DNA of 53,208 nucleotides from Gnetum montanum (taxonomy: Eukaryota > Streptophyta > Gnetopsida > Gnetales > Gnetaceae). Each line of letters opens with the position of its first letter. The stretch's first letter is position 1. The translations under genes and the position numbers were made by a program. The notes beneath the pieces are model-generated. The model ran no database searches, was not told the DNA's origin, and saw nothing but the letters and a program-made list of their open reading frames with translations. Below are positions 32,874 through 47,189 of this stretch, piece after piece. The stretch is taken from contig MNCI01004713.1 in the NCBI GenBank assembly GCA_015680685.1, forward strand, positions 74,838-128,045. The letters are read 5' to 3'.

Positions 32874-33620
32874 TGATGAGTGGCGAGGTACCCCTACACT
32901 CAACCATGCGAAACGAGCGTAGCACGCGCGATCCGGTTGAACTCCGCAGACTAAATGCCTAAACGCCCCATGGAACACTTGGGGTTAATTGTTTGTTGTC
33001 TTCCCAGACTTACTTGTTGTTGTCACGGTGTATGCTTAAGTNNNNNNNNNNNNNNNNNNNNNNNNNNNNNNNNNNNNNNNNNNNNNNNNNNNNNNNNNNN
33101 NNNNNNNNNNNNNNNNNNNNNNNNNNNNNNNNNNNNNNNNNNNNNNNNNNNNNNNNNNNNNNNNNNNNNNNNNNNNNNNNNNNNNNNNNNNNNNNNNNNN
33201 NNNNNNNNNNNNNNNNNNNNNNNNNNNNNNNNNNNNNNNNNNNNNNNNNNNNNNNNNNNNNNNNNNNNNNNNNNNNNNNNNNNNNNNNNNNNNNNTAACC
33301 AAGTCGTACTCATGCCGCGCTAACAACTAGTAATAAATAACATGTAATAAAACCTATCCATGTATTGCAAGGTTTATCCACAAAGCTCGTCTTTATTGCC
33401 GTACACAACTTGCGTTCAAGTACAAAGCTGCTCGAATAAAGAACTGTTCACTTGGGGACTCCTACTACGGGCACATGGAAAATATTCTATCTCTAGGGTG
33501 ATCAATCCACCAGAGCTTCGCTACTTCTAGCCTAGGATGGGAAATGAGGGGAGTGCCACCTCTTATTTATAGATTTGGCGGCGGACTGCGATATCGCGTA
33601 CGCGATATCGCATCTCATCA
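32874..33620 (-). repeat. Solo LTR of the E1/E3 family, with 5-bp target duplication and assembly gap
   Basis: Ends TGATGAG (32874) and CTCATCA (33620). It is flanked on both sides by ATTTT (32869-32873 and 33621-33625), a perfect 5-bp target duplication, with no internal element sequence, so it formed by LTR-LTR recombination. U3 (right end) holds a single perfect palindrome GATATCGCGTACGCGATATC before TATTTATAGA. N bases fill 33042-33295. Compared with the 1036-bp E3 LTR, about 540 bases should be there. Confidence 0.92.
33042..33295. other. Assembly gap (254 N)
   Basis: The gap removes exactly the part of the LTR that in E3 holds the repeated AGTACGAC/GTACGGCT modules (about 48190-48730). 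It is probably shorter than the true missing length. Confidence 0.9.
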
Positions 33621-36600
33621 ATTTTGAAATCCATTCTTGGATATGTGACTCATTATGATACTTTGTTAGTGACTTTGACCCATTGGTTGATCATTTGACC
33701 TTTTGTGGATACATTTTACCTAATTTTTAGAAAATAATTATTAATTATTACTTCTTCGAATTTCCCAAATCCTACCTCTTGTGCCTATAAATGCTTAGCA
33801 ACACTAGCTCTCTTAGCATCAATTATGCTTGTGGTTAATTTCACTCTCTTGCTTGTGGATATATGTGGTGGATCTCTTTGAAATTTCTAGATTTAAATTT
33901 GTTCTTACTTGATGGAACTTTGTTTTCAACTAATCTTTCCAAGTAAAGGAAATATTATTAACTATCAAACTTGATAAGAAGCTTACCTTCTTATATCTAC
34001 TTTTCTTTTAGTGATGGTTTCAATGATAATCTAACAATATTATATGTGTCATTGATCTAACCCTCATTTGTAATTTTGCACTTTGAATTTGGACTTCTTC
34101 TTCTACATGTATCATCTCCTTTAATGATGTCTTTCGACAACAATAGCTAGTTGACATTTGAAGCATATATGAGCACATTTGTAATGTTGAAAGGCTAGAA
34201 AATTTGATCCTTAAGGTTGATCAATTAAGAAGGATTACAAAAGAAGGTAATTGATGTAGAAAAAGTAGGCTTTGGTAATGGTAAAGTTGATTTAGAGGAT
34301 TCTACCAATCTAATGGTGTGCTTTCGAGCTGGTCCTTATTAGGGTAAAGTTTATTTATAAGATTCGATCTACCTAGTAACATTTAACCCATATTAGGAAA
34401 CCTTAGGTGATAATGAGAAATTAAGATGTAGGGTAGCTATATAATTGATACTAGTTATAACATTTCCCAATAATTAGTCTAGAAATGCATGAGGATTAGT
34501 TAAGTTATTATCAATCTTGTAGTTAGTCTATGCTAATGTGGTTATGTATGGAATAATATTGTATGTAAATCATAGTTAATGTAGCAATTTGTGCATTAAT
34601 GGTAATGTTAATGGACTTAATTTAACGATTAAGTTAATTGTATTTGTTGTTGATTCTAATAGTGTACCTTGTAGTGTGGACCTCATCTTCCAACTTATCC
34701 CAAGTGGCATCTAGGTGGTTTCCTCTACTATGAAGGTATTCTAGTCCTTCCTGCATGTTTCATGTAGATTTGAGGTAGGAGCCTTGGATGGAATTTTTAA
34801 GTAATATTGTGAATGCTACATTGGACACATTATGAAAGCATTGGTATTTTAGGAAATTGTACAATCTAAGAATTCAAGTGTTGTTGTATTTCAAAGCTAT
34901 GCCATGGATTTGTAAATGGCTCAAATAGTTATCTTATGTATTTTTTATAACTTATATTACAAGGATTTATGCTCATGATGTTGGTATAACATTGCATGGA
35001 TTTTGTTAAATGTTGTATTTTCTATGGTTTTCTAAGGTATTCTAATTGATTATTAAGGCTTATACTCAATGTTTAAAATTATTGAATGATTTAATCTTGG
35101 ATTTTAAATTTTGCATATGGAATATGTGGAATTTAATTAGGTGCCTTAAGTTATTTTATAAATTTAGCTATGGTTAATTCAAGGTGTGACAACATGCATA
35201 TGACATTTCAAATTAGGATTCTAATGTTTGCTATGCCAATAGTCTTCAAGCTCTCCTTTCTATCTAGAAATTTTCATGTGTAACACAAACTAATAGTTGA
35301 GCCTTGATTCATTATTTTGCAACTATGTGCATTCATTAGTGTCATGGCTATGGCAATGATGACAAAACATGCACAAGCACTCATTTTATCCTACATTTAC
35401 AGTGATACTTCTAAACATTTTAAAAAGGATAAGTTTTGGTGATGTCTACAAAGTCAAATTGATCTATGATGCTTCTTGTCGTGTGGTAATGCATCCAAAT
35501 TAGGATGAGTGGCCAGAAGCCATTGTATAGTTGATGGTTGATATCAAATTACATGATGCTATCATGCATTAAGTGTGAATGAGTAGTTCATGGTGACTAT
35601 GTCCATAATGATAATTGATTTCAACATTGTGCAACTATGGTATTCTTATCTACATTGGTACCTATGTTGTTATGCTTGCTCTATGTTCATGATGTTTATT
35701 ATCATTTGTGATGTCTATATTCATTATAGTACTTGTAGCCTTTGCACTATATATGTTGATTGCAAGTGATCATAGATTTCATCATTGTGAGTTAAAGTTG
35801 CAATAGTTGAAAGAATTGTCATGTTAGTCATTTGATTATTAGATATGTGGTGATTTTTGGCATTGTGGATCCATGTAATTACATTCCTTCATGATAAGTG
35901 ATTCTTGTTATGGATTTTTACATCATAAGTGGCTATGAAATCTTTCAATGTTGATTATTAGATTTTCAGTGGTTAGAAATGTTGCAAATTTTTTCATCAA
36001 CTTGCTACACTTTGGTTTGTTGTTATGAGAAGGCTTCTTTATTCCAAGGGTTTAGGTAGGATGTTTTTTTCTTTAAGATGATTAATGCAAGCACTATGAA
36101 AATAATTTTGGAATGTTTATTTTGCAACTATTCCAAGTGCTATGTTTATAATCATATTAGTTAAATGTTTATGGATATTCATCCTTTTATCTAACATTGA
36201 CAAATTTTATTATTCAAGTACTTGCAAATTTCCCATTAGTTACCCATTGATTTCATGACAACCTTATATGTTGTGTAAAAAAGTAACTTGGTTTACATCT
36301 TCTATAGTAGTGAAACCATATGTTGAATGTTATTCTAACAAGTCCTACCACTTGGGAAAAATGAAGAATCTATGTCTATTCCACTAGTTGAATTTCAAAT
36401 GTAACAAACATAGATGCATTGATGTTATAAGAGCCATTATATGAAACCTTTGAATGCGCTTTAGGTAGTCCCATCATAGAATTTGTATTCTAGTTGAATT
36501 TATTCATTGGTGTTAAAAGTAGTATAATGATCAAGGAAGCTAGAGCACTAACCAAAAAGAAGTGAGAAAAACTATGATAAGGCTATTTTGGTATTCATCT

Positions 36601-37430
36601 TAATCATGGATCATGAGGTATGTTAAACTAGAACTTTGATGCTTCACTTCAAAGTCAACTTATTTCAAATCATGTTGAAGTTAGTTGTTCATTCTAGATA
36701 TTTATTACATCCCAAAAATTAACTTAATAATTTCATAAATAAAGTATACTTAATCACTTAGAGTGTGTGATGTCATATTTCTTATATACTTGAGAAATAA
36801 TCAACCATAAGAATTTTGAAAATTAAAACTTAAAATTACATGGTATGGACAAAATATCCATATTGAACTACATATAAATAGATCTCATGAATCATAACAT
36901 AATCCATAATCTTGAAGAGTTGATGATAGAATCCATTAGTACATAAATCTCAATACATCATGTCCATAATTACATAAGATCTCAATACAAAATATAATTG
37001 CAAATAAAAGAAATAGCTTAATTGATCAAGCTCAAATAATCACCAAGCTCATAGCTCCTACTACCTAAATTTTTACAAAAACATATAGGAAGGATTAAAC
37101 ACCTTCTATTAGAGCCAACCATCTTAGTGCACTTAGAACAAGTTATAGGAAAGTACCACATGTTACATAAAAGATGATCTAAAGATCTAAGAGATTAGAG
37201 ACTATAGCCAATACTAAAATTATAATATCAAACATAATGGTATGAAAATAGGTTATTTGTGATTATTCTACGAATTGATCCTTCTTAAGGACTTCTTGGT
37301 AAAACCTCATCTTTTTTGAAACTTAGCCAATTGTAGAATCAACCCAAATGGTCTACCTATCCCTATCATTATAAATCATAAAAGTAAGAATTCATCATAT
37401 GAACAATGACATGTGATATGAGCAAGTACT
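33621..37430. other. No recognised gene; AT-rich, possible old LTR
   Basis: No frame with a recognisable family was found. 33730-33860 contains a TATA-like GCCTATAAATGC (33784), the look of an LTR promoter, but no second copy or element ends could be placed. The remainder is low-GC decayed DNA. Confidence 0.4.
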
Positions 37431-37625
37431 GGCACCAAAGCAATCCTTCCACAATGCTTATCCAATTTTACATTTTATGCATAATCGTAAGTGACGTGGT
37501 TCAAGTAATGTAGCTAGCCATATCCTACACAATGTCTACCTATTGATGAACTTTCTAGGTCATCAATATACAATCATAGGTGATGTGGATCAAGTACTGA
37601 AGGCCATCCCATACTCCTCACAATG
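37431..37625. repeat. Imperfect tandem repeat, about 95-bp unit
   Basis: Two to three copies of a module: CACAATGCYTAYCYA, then ATRCATAATCGTARGTGAYGTGG, then TCAAGTA and CATCC/TATCC-type sequence. Starts are near 37449, 37530 and 37620. This kind of short-unit array is common inside old gypsy LTRs. Confidence 0.5.
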
Positions 37626-40600
37626 CCTACTCATTAATCCAAATAATGAAAGAAATGTCAAATTGTCAATAGAAGTCAAAGCATTAAAATAAAATGAAAC
37701 ATAAGCATCAAACATAGGTGATGTTAGCAAGACTAGAACTTTCAAAACTTTTCACAAGTCCTATTGAATGATCCTAAACATTCAAAAGCCTTTAAAAAAG
37801 CAATGAACTTAACTTTCTTGCAAGCTAAGCATTTGCATTTATCTAGTCACTTAAACCTAGCCAAAAGTCGAATTCTCTATTTACAAGGTCATTGATCATA
37901 TTTACTTAGTTGATTAAACTGAAATAGCCTAAACAATCATGTCATCATCAATTGATCATCTGGCTGATCAAGTTAACTTGATATACTTGCAAGTCATTTC
38001 ATAAGGGTAGTTTAGAAATAAAAATTGTGGCATCTAGGACCAACAACGACAAAGTGTAGAAATATATAGAACTTAGACTAGAATCAAGGAATTAATGGTC
38101 ATCTAGATAAAAAAATTATTAATAAATTACATAAAATATTAAGAATAATAAATGCATAAGATTATCATAACACATTAGAATTATAAGAAAGAGCACCAAG
38201 GATTTGGAATTGATTGATCGACCTTTGCTAAACTAGGCTAAAAGGAGAAGCTGCAACATACAAGATTAAGATCAACTGAATTACCAACATAATACCAAGG
38301 TTTACTAATGTGACAGATTGAAAAGAAAGAATAATACATAATCTTACTCTATATAGGATTCCAAGGTTTTTAAGATGTATTTCAAAGTAATGGTTCATAA
38401 TAGCTAAACTGATTGATAAATTCTACAAAAATTAGAAAAGCCTACCAAGAGTCTAGTAAATATTAGATAATCCAAGCCCATTTAAATAAATAGAATAAAT
38501 CTTGTGCAAATTTTAGAAAAAGATAATAATATCTAAAAATATCAAACTACTAGTTCACAACATGTACCATCATGGTACTAATATGTCCTTATCAAGAAAT
38601 TAGTAATATCCAAAAGTAAATTCAAAATTTGAATAAAATCATATTTTATAAAAAGGTAAAGCATAAATAAAAGATATCTAAAAAGATAAAGAAAAAATAT
38701 AATATTTATAATAAGTTTATAAGATCAAATCCTCAAGAAGCATAAATATTCCAATAAAATACATAATGGTATCAAAACATAAAAGAATCTAAGTTGATAA
38801 AATATAGATATACATAAATCAAGGGGTAAACGTAACATGTTACAAAATTATTAGTATTATTTTCTAATCACACTATAGGGATGAATCTAGCTACTATTAG
38901 GGTTTATTGTAGTTTTTTGCACTTGGATTATTCATGTCTGTATTTTATATGATGTGTGTTTTTGATCACACATTGCCTTGCTAAGGTCTTCAATTTGTTC
39001 CTCTATTGTCACCTTCAACTATTCTAGTTGTTTTCCAATGAGAGTGCTTGACTTCTTATGAGCTTCTTTAGAGAAAGTCACTTGTAACTCTCATCTTCAA
39101 AATAGGTTCTTTAGTTTTAGGATTTATTTCTACATGAATTTACTAGAAATATTTTAATGATGAGCATTGTTCCCTTTAAGGGGAAGGCACACATGAAAAC
39201 ATGGTATATATAATGTGTTATATATTCATAAATTGGCCTATTGGTTGTAGGACATGTGTTTCATCTTTGAGGTTCCATAGATGAAGTTTCCTTTAATAAT
39301 GGCTGTTTGGAATATGAAGTAGAAAAAATACATCTCGTTAATGTAAAGAAGGTTGAATTCTATAGCATGTTCTTGAATGTTATCCCTTTTTTTCTATATG
39401 GGTCTTGTAAAACATGTTTCTTAATCTTTGTTTTTAATTTTAGTAAATTTTTATGATAATGTTTCCTTCAATTTTTATTTTGGATAGGTAAAAGATCATT
39501 TTAGTATGCACACTAAAATAGTTTTGGCCATGATATTGATGAAAGTGAATTAACTAATACCTATCATAGAGTAGGGGTTTCTAAAAACTGATACCCATGT
39601 CCTAGATACATGTGGTTGAAATATTGTAGGTTCAAGGTTGAGTACGGATGATGTGATTTGCAAGAACATCATCTATCCAAAAGAGTTCAATAGTGGAAAC
39701 AATGACATGAGGTGGAACTTTTGGAAGCATAAAGAAAGAATTGAGTAGTATCTAAAGGAGGTGATTTTAATGAAAATGATTAATCAATTGGTTTGAAATC
39801 TAAATCAAATAAACTTGTAGAGTGTACCTTAATTTTAGGTAGGTCCATCATGCCATTAACTTATCAATCTTGGAGTCATGTCCCATTGAAGTGAATGATG
39901 CATGTTTGGAAATAAGTGATAGTTTGTTCTAACATAATCTACATGCTATTTGCGATTTAATTTTATTAATTTATTCTCTATTAATCATAGTCTATACATG
40001 AAAAATAAGTTCATATTTACTAATCATGCTTTAGCAAATAAGTATGTGTATAGGTTTATTCCTAAAGATTTCTAGGGCCACAAAGCTTCAACATGTACAA
40101 AAGATTGTAAATGCATGAAGAAGTGAAGAACTTCAACAATGTTGCACAAAGTTTCATAATAGGTATTTTAGATATTCATTTGATAAGGTATTAGAGGCAT
40201 ATAAATAAACCAAATGATCAAGTTGTGGCACACAAGGGTTCAAAAACCACAGGTTTATCTCACTTTTGTTTAAAATATGAAAATATTTTTTTTAAGATTG
40301 TTATACATCGTGGCATTCTGTTAGATTAATTTGCTTATGGAATTTTGTTAAAAAAAGGTCCTAGAGGCTTGGAATTGTAACCTAGGAAAAACTAGTGAAA
40401 TTTTTCTATTTCCCTATGACACTAATGCTAATATCAGCATCATGTGTTTCATGTCTAGCTTCACCTAGTTTACATGATTAAACTTGGTAAAAGAAAAATC
40501 TAGATGAACTTCACATGAACTTTACTTAGCTTTGGGTTTGAACTTGATAGTCCTAATCCTATAAATATGGGAGCAAAACATAAATTTTAGGTCATGTTTC

Positions 40601-41879
40601 CTAAGATCTAGAGAAATTTTTGAGATTTCAAGAGATCAAGAGTATGAGCACCAACCATCTTAGCATTGATCACATGCTCTATTGCGACTGTAGCTTCTTT
40701 TGGCTCTAACGCTAATGTTTATGTAATGTTAATGTTAGTCAAGTAGCATCAACAACAAGATTTCATACTTGGAATTTTTTGTACATCAACATTAGTTTCC
40801 AAAGATAGAATTTTGGTGGGTTTAGAGTTATTCCTAGGACACAGCCAAAACAACCTTGTTTTAGCTCCAAATTGATTTTGCACAGCATCTACAACTTCCC
40901 CATCCATATGCCCATCCTCTAAATGTTTAATTTTACTCTTAAAACCTATGTTTTTCTCACAAATTGGGTTTTTTTTGATCATTTTCATTTCACTTATGTT
41001 TTTCATTGGCAGTTGTAGTTTTGCCCTCTGTAGAAGGTAAACATTTCTTTGTTAGCAATAAAGAATTTGTATTTACTTGGGGAGGAAACATAAAACCTTT
41101 TCCCATATCATAGCTCTTTATTTTAAAATATTTTATGCTTTCTTACTTACACCTTTAAACTTATATTTTATTTCATCACTTATAGTTTAGTCCATAGTTA
41201 GCTTATTTTTTAGCAATAAATAATTGGTCAATTTCAATAGTTAACTTCAATGTTTTTATCATTCCACTACTATTTTTGGCCTATGTATGGTAGGCTAAGT
41301 CCACATTTAATGAGAGGTTTGTGACCTATCATGTCATAATCATTGACTTATTGAAAAATTATATTAAACTAAAGACCATTTATGATCATGAGTTAAGTTT
41401 TTTAACACTTAATTTTTGGAGGTCTTATAAGATTAAGAAGCAATAATTTTTCATGAACATTTTTGTTGCAGGAAAGAGGGCCAATAGGGTTTATAGTATC
41501 TCAAACCTGTCACCTAGCAACCAATAGGTTCTTTCCAGCACTTATAATTTTTACTTATTTTAATGTTCGTATTTGCACATGATCTTCTTTTTCTATAAGC
41601 ATGTATGTAGGAGATACTTGTTAATACCATGTCTAACCAAGCTTCTAACATCTATCAGACCTTATAAGTTTGTAAATTAATGAAAGCATAGAAGGCATAG
41701 ACTCTTGTAGCACCCATGACTCAACATGACTACAAGGTTGCATGTGCCAAGTGAGAATTGAGTATAGAAATATCTAAAAATGAGCTAAGATGAATGGTTG
41801 CCTATGAAACAACCAATGGATTATAACCATTCATAACAAATTCAAGTCATCCTATTGAGTTCAATTAGTCTTAACAAGT
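37626..41879. other. No recognised gene
   Basis: AT-rich DNA with stops in all frames. Short fragments such as the 85-codon minus-strand frame at 40749-41006 match no family I know. A TATA-like CCTATAAATATGGG lies at about 40557. Confidence 0.4.
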
Positions 41880-43680
41880 AATATTAACAGAGTACATGAT
41901 CATAAGAGATGAAGTATAGGTAATGGCAAGCACTAAAATTCAATAGAGATAGGTTATTAGGGATCACCTCATGAAAAATCCCAGTATTAATTTTGGTAGT
42001 AGGAATTTTCAAGTCTAGGACCGACATGGTAAGGAAAGTATTGATATCAATGTTCATGATGATGATGAGTAGGAACATCCTCATGTTTCCTTTCCTACAA
42101 ATCCTTTCCACTAATCAAAAAGATATGTTCTACAACATGTGAACCTCAACAGTTACATCAATGAATTTTCCATGTCTACATCTCAAGTTGCTACTTCCAT
42201 AACACCTTTTTTAGTCAATCCCACTATCATAGCTCCATTTGTAATTGAGCTACCTCCTACCTATACTTTATTCACAAGCATGGCTATATTTAATCCTACT
42301 CTCACAACATTGGTGCAAGCTATCAATGTATCACTTGACCTAATTTAAACATCATCCCATCTTAGTCCATAGTAATGATAGGTTTTCTTATCTTCAGCAT
42401 CATTTGCACACCTTGTCCCTTACTATCCTCTTGTGCCATTAGCATTAATGTCTACTATGATATCTAGTCAACTAATCCTACTTGCTCATAATTCCATTCC
42501 AAGCAATCCTACTTAGAATATTCCTAGAGTTACTTTTGAATTGATATTTCTATTACCAGATCTTTCTTCTAGGTTGTAAGCAAATGAATATCAAAATTGA
42601 AAGGTAATTGCATATACTTGGGGGTGGTTTTGTAGTGTCCATTACTAATCTACTTCTTGATCCCATTAGCTCTTTGATATGATCTACTCAAGTTCTCAAT
42701 TAAGTTTTTTTTGTTAAGTTCTACTAAGTAAAATGGGGAATCTAATCTCACTAACCATGTAGTCACTTTCCTAAAGAAATGTATGCTCCTAGGTAATCAT
42801 CACCATACTTTTCTTATAATATTTTCAAATATTTGACTAGAAAAGCACTTAAATGGTAAAGGTTCCTTTCCCATGGGTCCATTACTTGTTTGGAACAACT
42901 CTTCATCATCTTCGTGAAGAGGTTCAAGTACAACATTACTAAGGATGGTATTTTGCAAAAGCTCCTAGCAATCAAGTAGGCATATACTAAATTTATTTTA
43001 AATTCACCTCTAGATGGACATTAGATATGATGGATCTCACACATCCACTACTTGATGAGTAGTTACTAGATATTTTTGAAGAGGTTTTAAATTACTACAT
43101 TAGAGGGAAGTTGGTTTGTCATATATCACTTAGCCTCCATTATTACATAATGTCTACCAAGCACATTGAGGGGGGTGAGATCCAATGCAATGATCTAGAG
43201 TAGGTCAACTTTCATAACAAGGCCAATAACATAGCAAATAAGGAGAAACCTACTAAAAAAAACTAGGCAAATTGTTGCATCCATGAACCAATACTCATCT
43301 ACTTCATCATTAAATAATGGAGGTGACAACATAAATAGTAATCCTAATCCAAATCCCCATTGTGGTGGGTAAGACTTATTTAAAGATGGATAAAGAGGAT
43401 CACCTATGGATAGGTCCAAGTATCACAAGTTTCTGATGACCTCCACATAGTTGTATAACATGTTGCTTAAGGAAGGGCACATCAACTTGAAATAGATCAT
43501 GAAACAAATAAGGACACCCTTGAAAAGGCTCTAGATCTTAACCATTAATCCTTTCTGATAAGTGGAAGGTGATCCACTTGTCTCAAAGCAATATAATCCT
43601 AACAAATTATGTTATTATCATAAGGTTGTAAGTCATGATACTAATAACATCTATGAAAAATTTGGTTATCTATATTCTAG
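41880..43680 (+). pseudogene. Ty3/gypsy gag relic, unrelated to E1-E3
   Basis: Plus-strand fragments in order: a Ser/Thr/Pro-rich N-terminal frame (42139-42345), the capsid block WFHGSITCLEQLFIIFVKRF plus KYNITKDGILQKLLAIK (about 42886-42975), a further block around LHYYIMSTKHIEGGEIQCND (about 43130), an Asn-rich linker NNGGDNINSNPNPNPHCGG (about 43314), and KQYNPNKLCYYHKVVSHDTN (about 43590), which resembles the Cys/His block of gypsy gag-protease polyproteins. Stops and shifts throughout. No protease or pol follows. Confidence 0.55.
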
Positions 43681-44499
43681 TCAAGTTTTTCACTATACTA
43701 TCTAAATCCATTATCTAATAGAGTAGTTCTTGTATAATGTAAGAAACATTGTCCCTAAATTCTCTAAACCTATATATGAAATGATGATAGAAATGAAGAA
43801 ACCAGTGTATTGAATCATTATAATACAAAATGTTATTACTAAATATGTGAATAACAAAATTAGCACTAAGCATTAGCTATAAAATTTTTAACATTGCAAA
43901 GTAATAAAATGTAGTAGAAAAATAACATGGAATTGATCCTAGGTATTAACTATTTTATATATTTCATTACTTGACACATCTATATTTAATGACACATATG
44001 TTATTTCATCATTCACATTACTTGTGTTTAGATTATGTGATTCTAGCTTGAACTCCAACTTCTTGCATGCGTTGGAATTTTCTACTACTCCTTTTTTTTC
44101 TTTAATGAGCTTTTGGGAGATCTTATCCAAGCAAACAATCATTTTTTATGTTCAAGACCCTTGGCATTTAATAGGAAAACATGATTCTTTTATAATGTAG
44201 ATAGATCATTGATCAAGCACTCTAATATGTTATTATTTATTGGCAATTGTAAAATATATTTATTCAAATATGTGCATGGATCACTAAGTACTTAATCTTG
44301 AAGGTTCTGCACCTTTGACATATTGTTTACCTCATCATCTCTTGGTTGCTAGTATGTACAAAGTTAACTCTAGTGATATTCCAAGTTCATGTTCTAGAGA
44401 TGTTGCATCATGAGCTTTTAGGTCATCTTCACTCATGGTTGGACCTTTGCTGTTTTGCCTCCCATAAAATTGATTTAGTTTGAATATAATGATGTGTGT
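43681..44499. other. No recognised feature
   Basis: AT-rich spacer between the gag relic and the MULE relic. A 67-codon Lys/Asn-rich minus-strand frame at 43939-44142 has no recognisable domain. Confidence 0.4.
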
Positions 44500-46250
44500 T
44501 TTCTTCTTACTCATAAGTATTATTATAGCTTTAAGAATACTCTTGCATATATTTTCTTGCTAAGCCCACATGCATTTGCATTGGCCTTGCATCTTCTGTA
44601 GGTTACACACTTAGTACTAGACATGTCTTGAATCCTTATTCTAGCTTCTTACTAGCATGTAGTTACCATTCTTCAAATCTAATGCAAATTTGTAGCTTGG
44701 TATTGCTAGTGCTTTCTATCATACATTTTTAATATATAATTTCTTATGAGTATGAATTTAGCCTTTTTCAAATGTGCAATGTTCTAGTAGTGAACCTCCA
44801 CTATCTTTAACCACTATATTAGCCTATTTATTCAATGGTGGAATCTTTTGCAAATATGTCTTAAATATTTTTTTAAAATGACTATGATAGAATTTGATGA
44901 TATTGTTTATATCTTTCAGGGTATGTGGAATATGTCTACAGCCCTTAGTCCACATAGTTGATGAATATGATAATTTTTTATAGAAATAAAATAAATAAGT
45001 AAGGTTAGATATGGGATGTTCAAGATTCAATTATAATAGACCATTGTACATTTGTATTTGTATTCATCACCAAAATATCTTTTCATTGGTAACATAATGA
45101 TACTAGAAATAAGATAGAAAATTTTATTTTTCATAATAATCCACAAAACATTTTTTACCACATCTAGCACATCTTCCATGGATCATAAATTATTCATGAT
45201 TACCATTAATCTCTCCTTGATTTTTCTTCTATGCTGTCTATCCTAAACCTTTTTTGTTAGGTTCATTAGACATGCCACATACATAGAAAAACCCAACATG
45301 TGATCATGCTCCTGTAGATAAAATGGAAAGTATGCAGTTATAGTTAGAAGAAGAGTACATAACAAAAAGTGATAGATGTGTGTTGGGGTACTAGTTTGTG
45401 CAATTATAGCTTATTAAATTACATTTATTTTGACATGATAGTCATCCATTAATATTGCATTCACTCTCTAGGAAGGATTCTTTGTGTGGTAATATTCAAC
45501 TAGAATCCTAAGACACCTTAATATCACACTCCATGCAATAGGAGTGAACAATCCATGTTATTTAAATGTCATTGTCGTGGCTATTAATGCCATTGTCATG
45601 TATAGATGAAGTTTGAAATTTAAATAAAAGAAGAATGTAATAAGAATTAAAAATGATATGATGGTATTATATTTTAGATTAACCTATTTGTTTGTGTGAA
45701 ATGTTGAGTCCATGGAGAAGATGTGTGAAATTTCAATCATTCTATTCAACATCTATGTTGATTTTATACCAATAATATGTGTTTCTCTATGATGGTCATC
45801 ATCCTTTTGATATGAAAAAAATGAATTCTAGAATATTTATATCCATTTTTAAGTATACATCACATTTTTTAAGGAACATATCCTTACTTGAAGAAATGGT
45901 AAACTCTCCACCGCATATTAAACCATTTACTTAGTGCGTTAGATACTATTCATAGAATGCATCTAGTGGCACACCTTTCTTGATAAGTTTTGTGATTTTA
46001 TACTTCACAGTTTCAAATATATCCAATGGATACTTGAGTCAAGCATCCACTGTTGGGGTGTAGCTTCCTTGTTATATCACGCCTTCTGTGTTTACATGGC
46101 ATATTTTCTTGAAAATTAGACATGAACATTTAGGAATGCAACATAATACATAGATAAGAAAATAGTATTAGCAACCTACCTTATGTCCAAACCTTTTCTA
46201 TATCACAACCATAAGTGGACCGACATTACTGGTTGAACACTTAGGTTTGA
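44500..46250 (-). pseudogene. MULE-type transposase relic with SWIM zinc finger
   Basis: Minus-strand translation, N to C: a block IFETVKYKITKLIKKGVPLD (about 46010), FTHLLHGLNISHKQIG (about 45720), a stretch with IHGRCARCGKKCF and FLSYFQYHYVTNEKIFW-like sequence (about 45190-45080), MWTKGCRHIPHTLKDINNII KFYH (about 44965, split here for length), ALAIPSYKFALDLKNGNYML (about 44690), and CKCMWA-x5-CKSILKA (about 44590-44540). The last is a SWIM-type CxC...CxH motif with His changed to Ser. The order fits plant MULE-related SWIM transposases. Many stops; inactive. The catalytic DDE residues could not be placed. Confidence 0.5.
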
Positions 46251-47189
46251 AACCATAATATCATTTGTATTGCTATAGCTAATACATTTTAAATGAGTGT
46301 AAAACATGAATGAATGTAGACAAAAGATAACACTAGACTTATCTTCTGCACGATATGATTAAATATGTACATTATTCTCGAAATACATTTAGTAATCTTT
46401 GAATTTAAGTTTTATGTCTATTATTATTGGTTATCTCATTTGAACTAGAAATTAGCCTAAAACTAAGGAACATTTTGTTCCCTTACTAAGAAATCATCAA
46501 CATGTTATTTCGGAGTCCATGTAAATTTTATTACTAGGAATGTGGCCTAGTTCAAAATATAACTTGATAAAGTACCAATCAAGGATATTTTCAATGGCAA
46601 TTTCATCATAGAAATCCAAAATGACTTCTCTTCATGGGTGTTCATCTACAATTTGAAGAAAACAAGAAAGCTTTTCATTAAGTAAATGTAAGAAGTTCAC
46701 ATCATATCATTTTTCAAATGCTATGTTATCAAAGAAAACCATATATTCATACTTATTTCTATCATGTTTATATCTTTTCAAATTCATAATGTTTGAGCCA
46801 ATTTGTAGAGAATTCCATGGTGATTATTTGTGGATGCTATGTACTATTGAAGACTGGGTTGTTCATTTTCCCATCCACTACTTTCCAAAGTAGGTTGCCA
46901 TTATGGTTATATATATGTTTTTATTTTTATTGAACTCTGTCTATTATATTTACAACAATTTGACAAAATAGTAGTGACTATTTCATGAAAGTGAATAACA
47001 TGAAATTATTTATTTTATTTTTTGTGTGAATTTTCTTAACTTGGTGGGAAGGATAGTAATTCAATGTGACAACATCAATCAACAAAGGGATCAAAATTAA
47101 TTTTTTTAATAGATAAATATTAATTAAAATAGAAAGTTTAGAAAATATTTTTATCATACTATATAAATTTAAATACTACATTTTTGAAT

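Noticed and set aside
32955-33326. Frames of 96-122 codons on both strands
   Set aside because: They are produced by the run of N bases.
33621-34400. LTR of another gypsy element with TATA at 33784
   Set aside because: Only promoter-like composition was seen; no ends, PBS, second copy or target duplication.
40749-41006. 85-codon minus-strand frame
   Set aside because: No recognised domain, no partner frames, AT-rich surroundings; cannot be told from chance.
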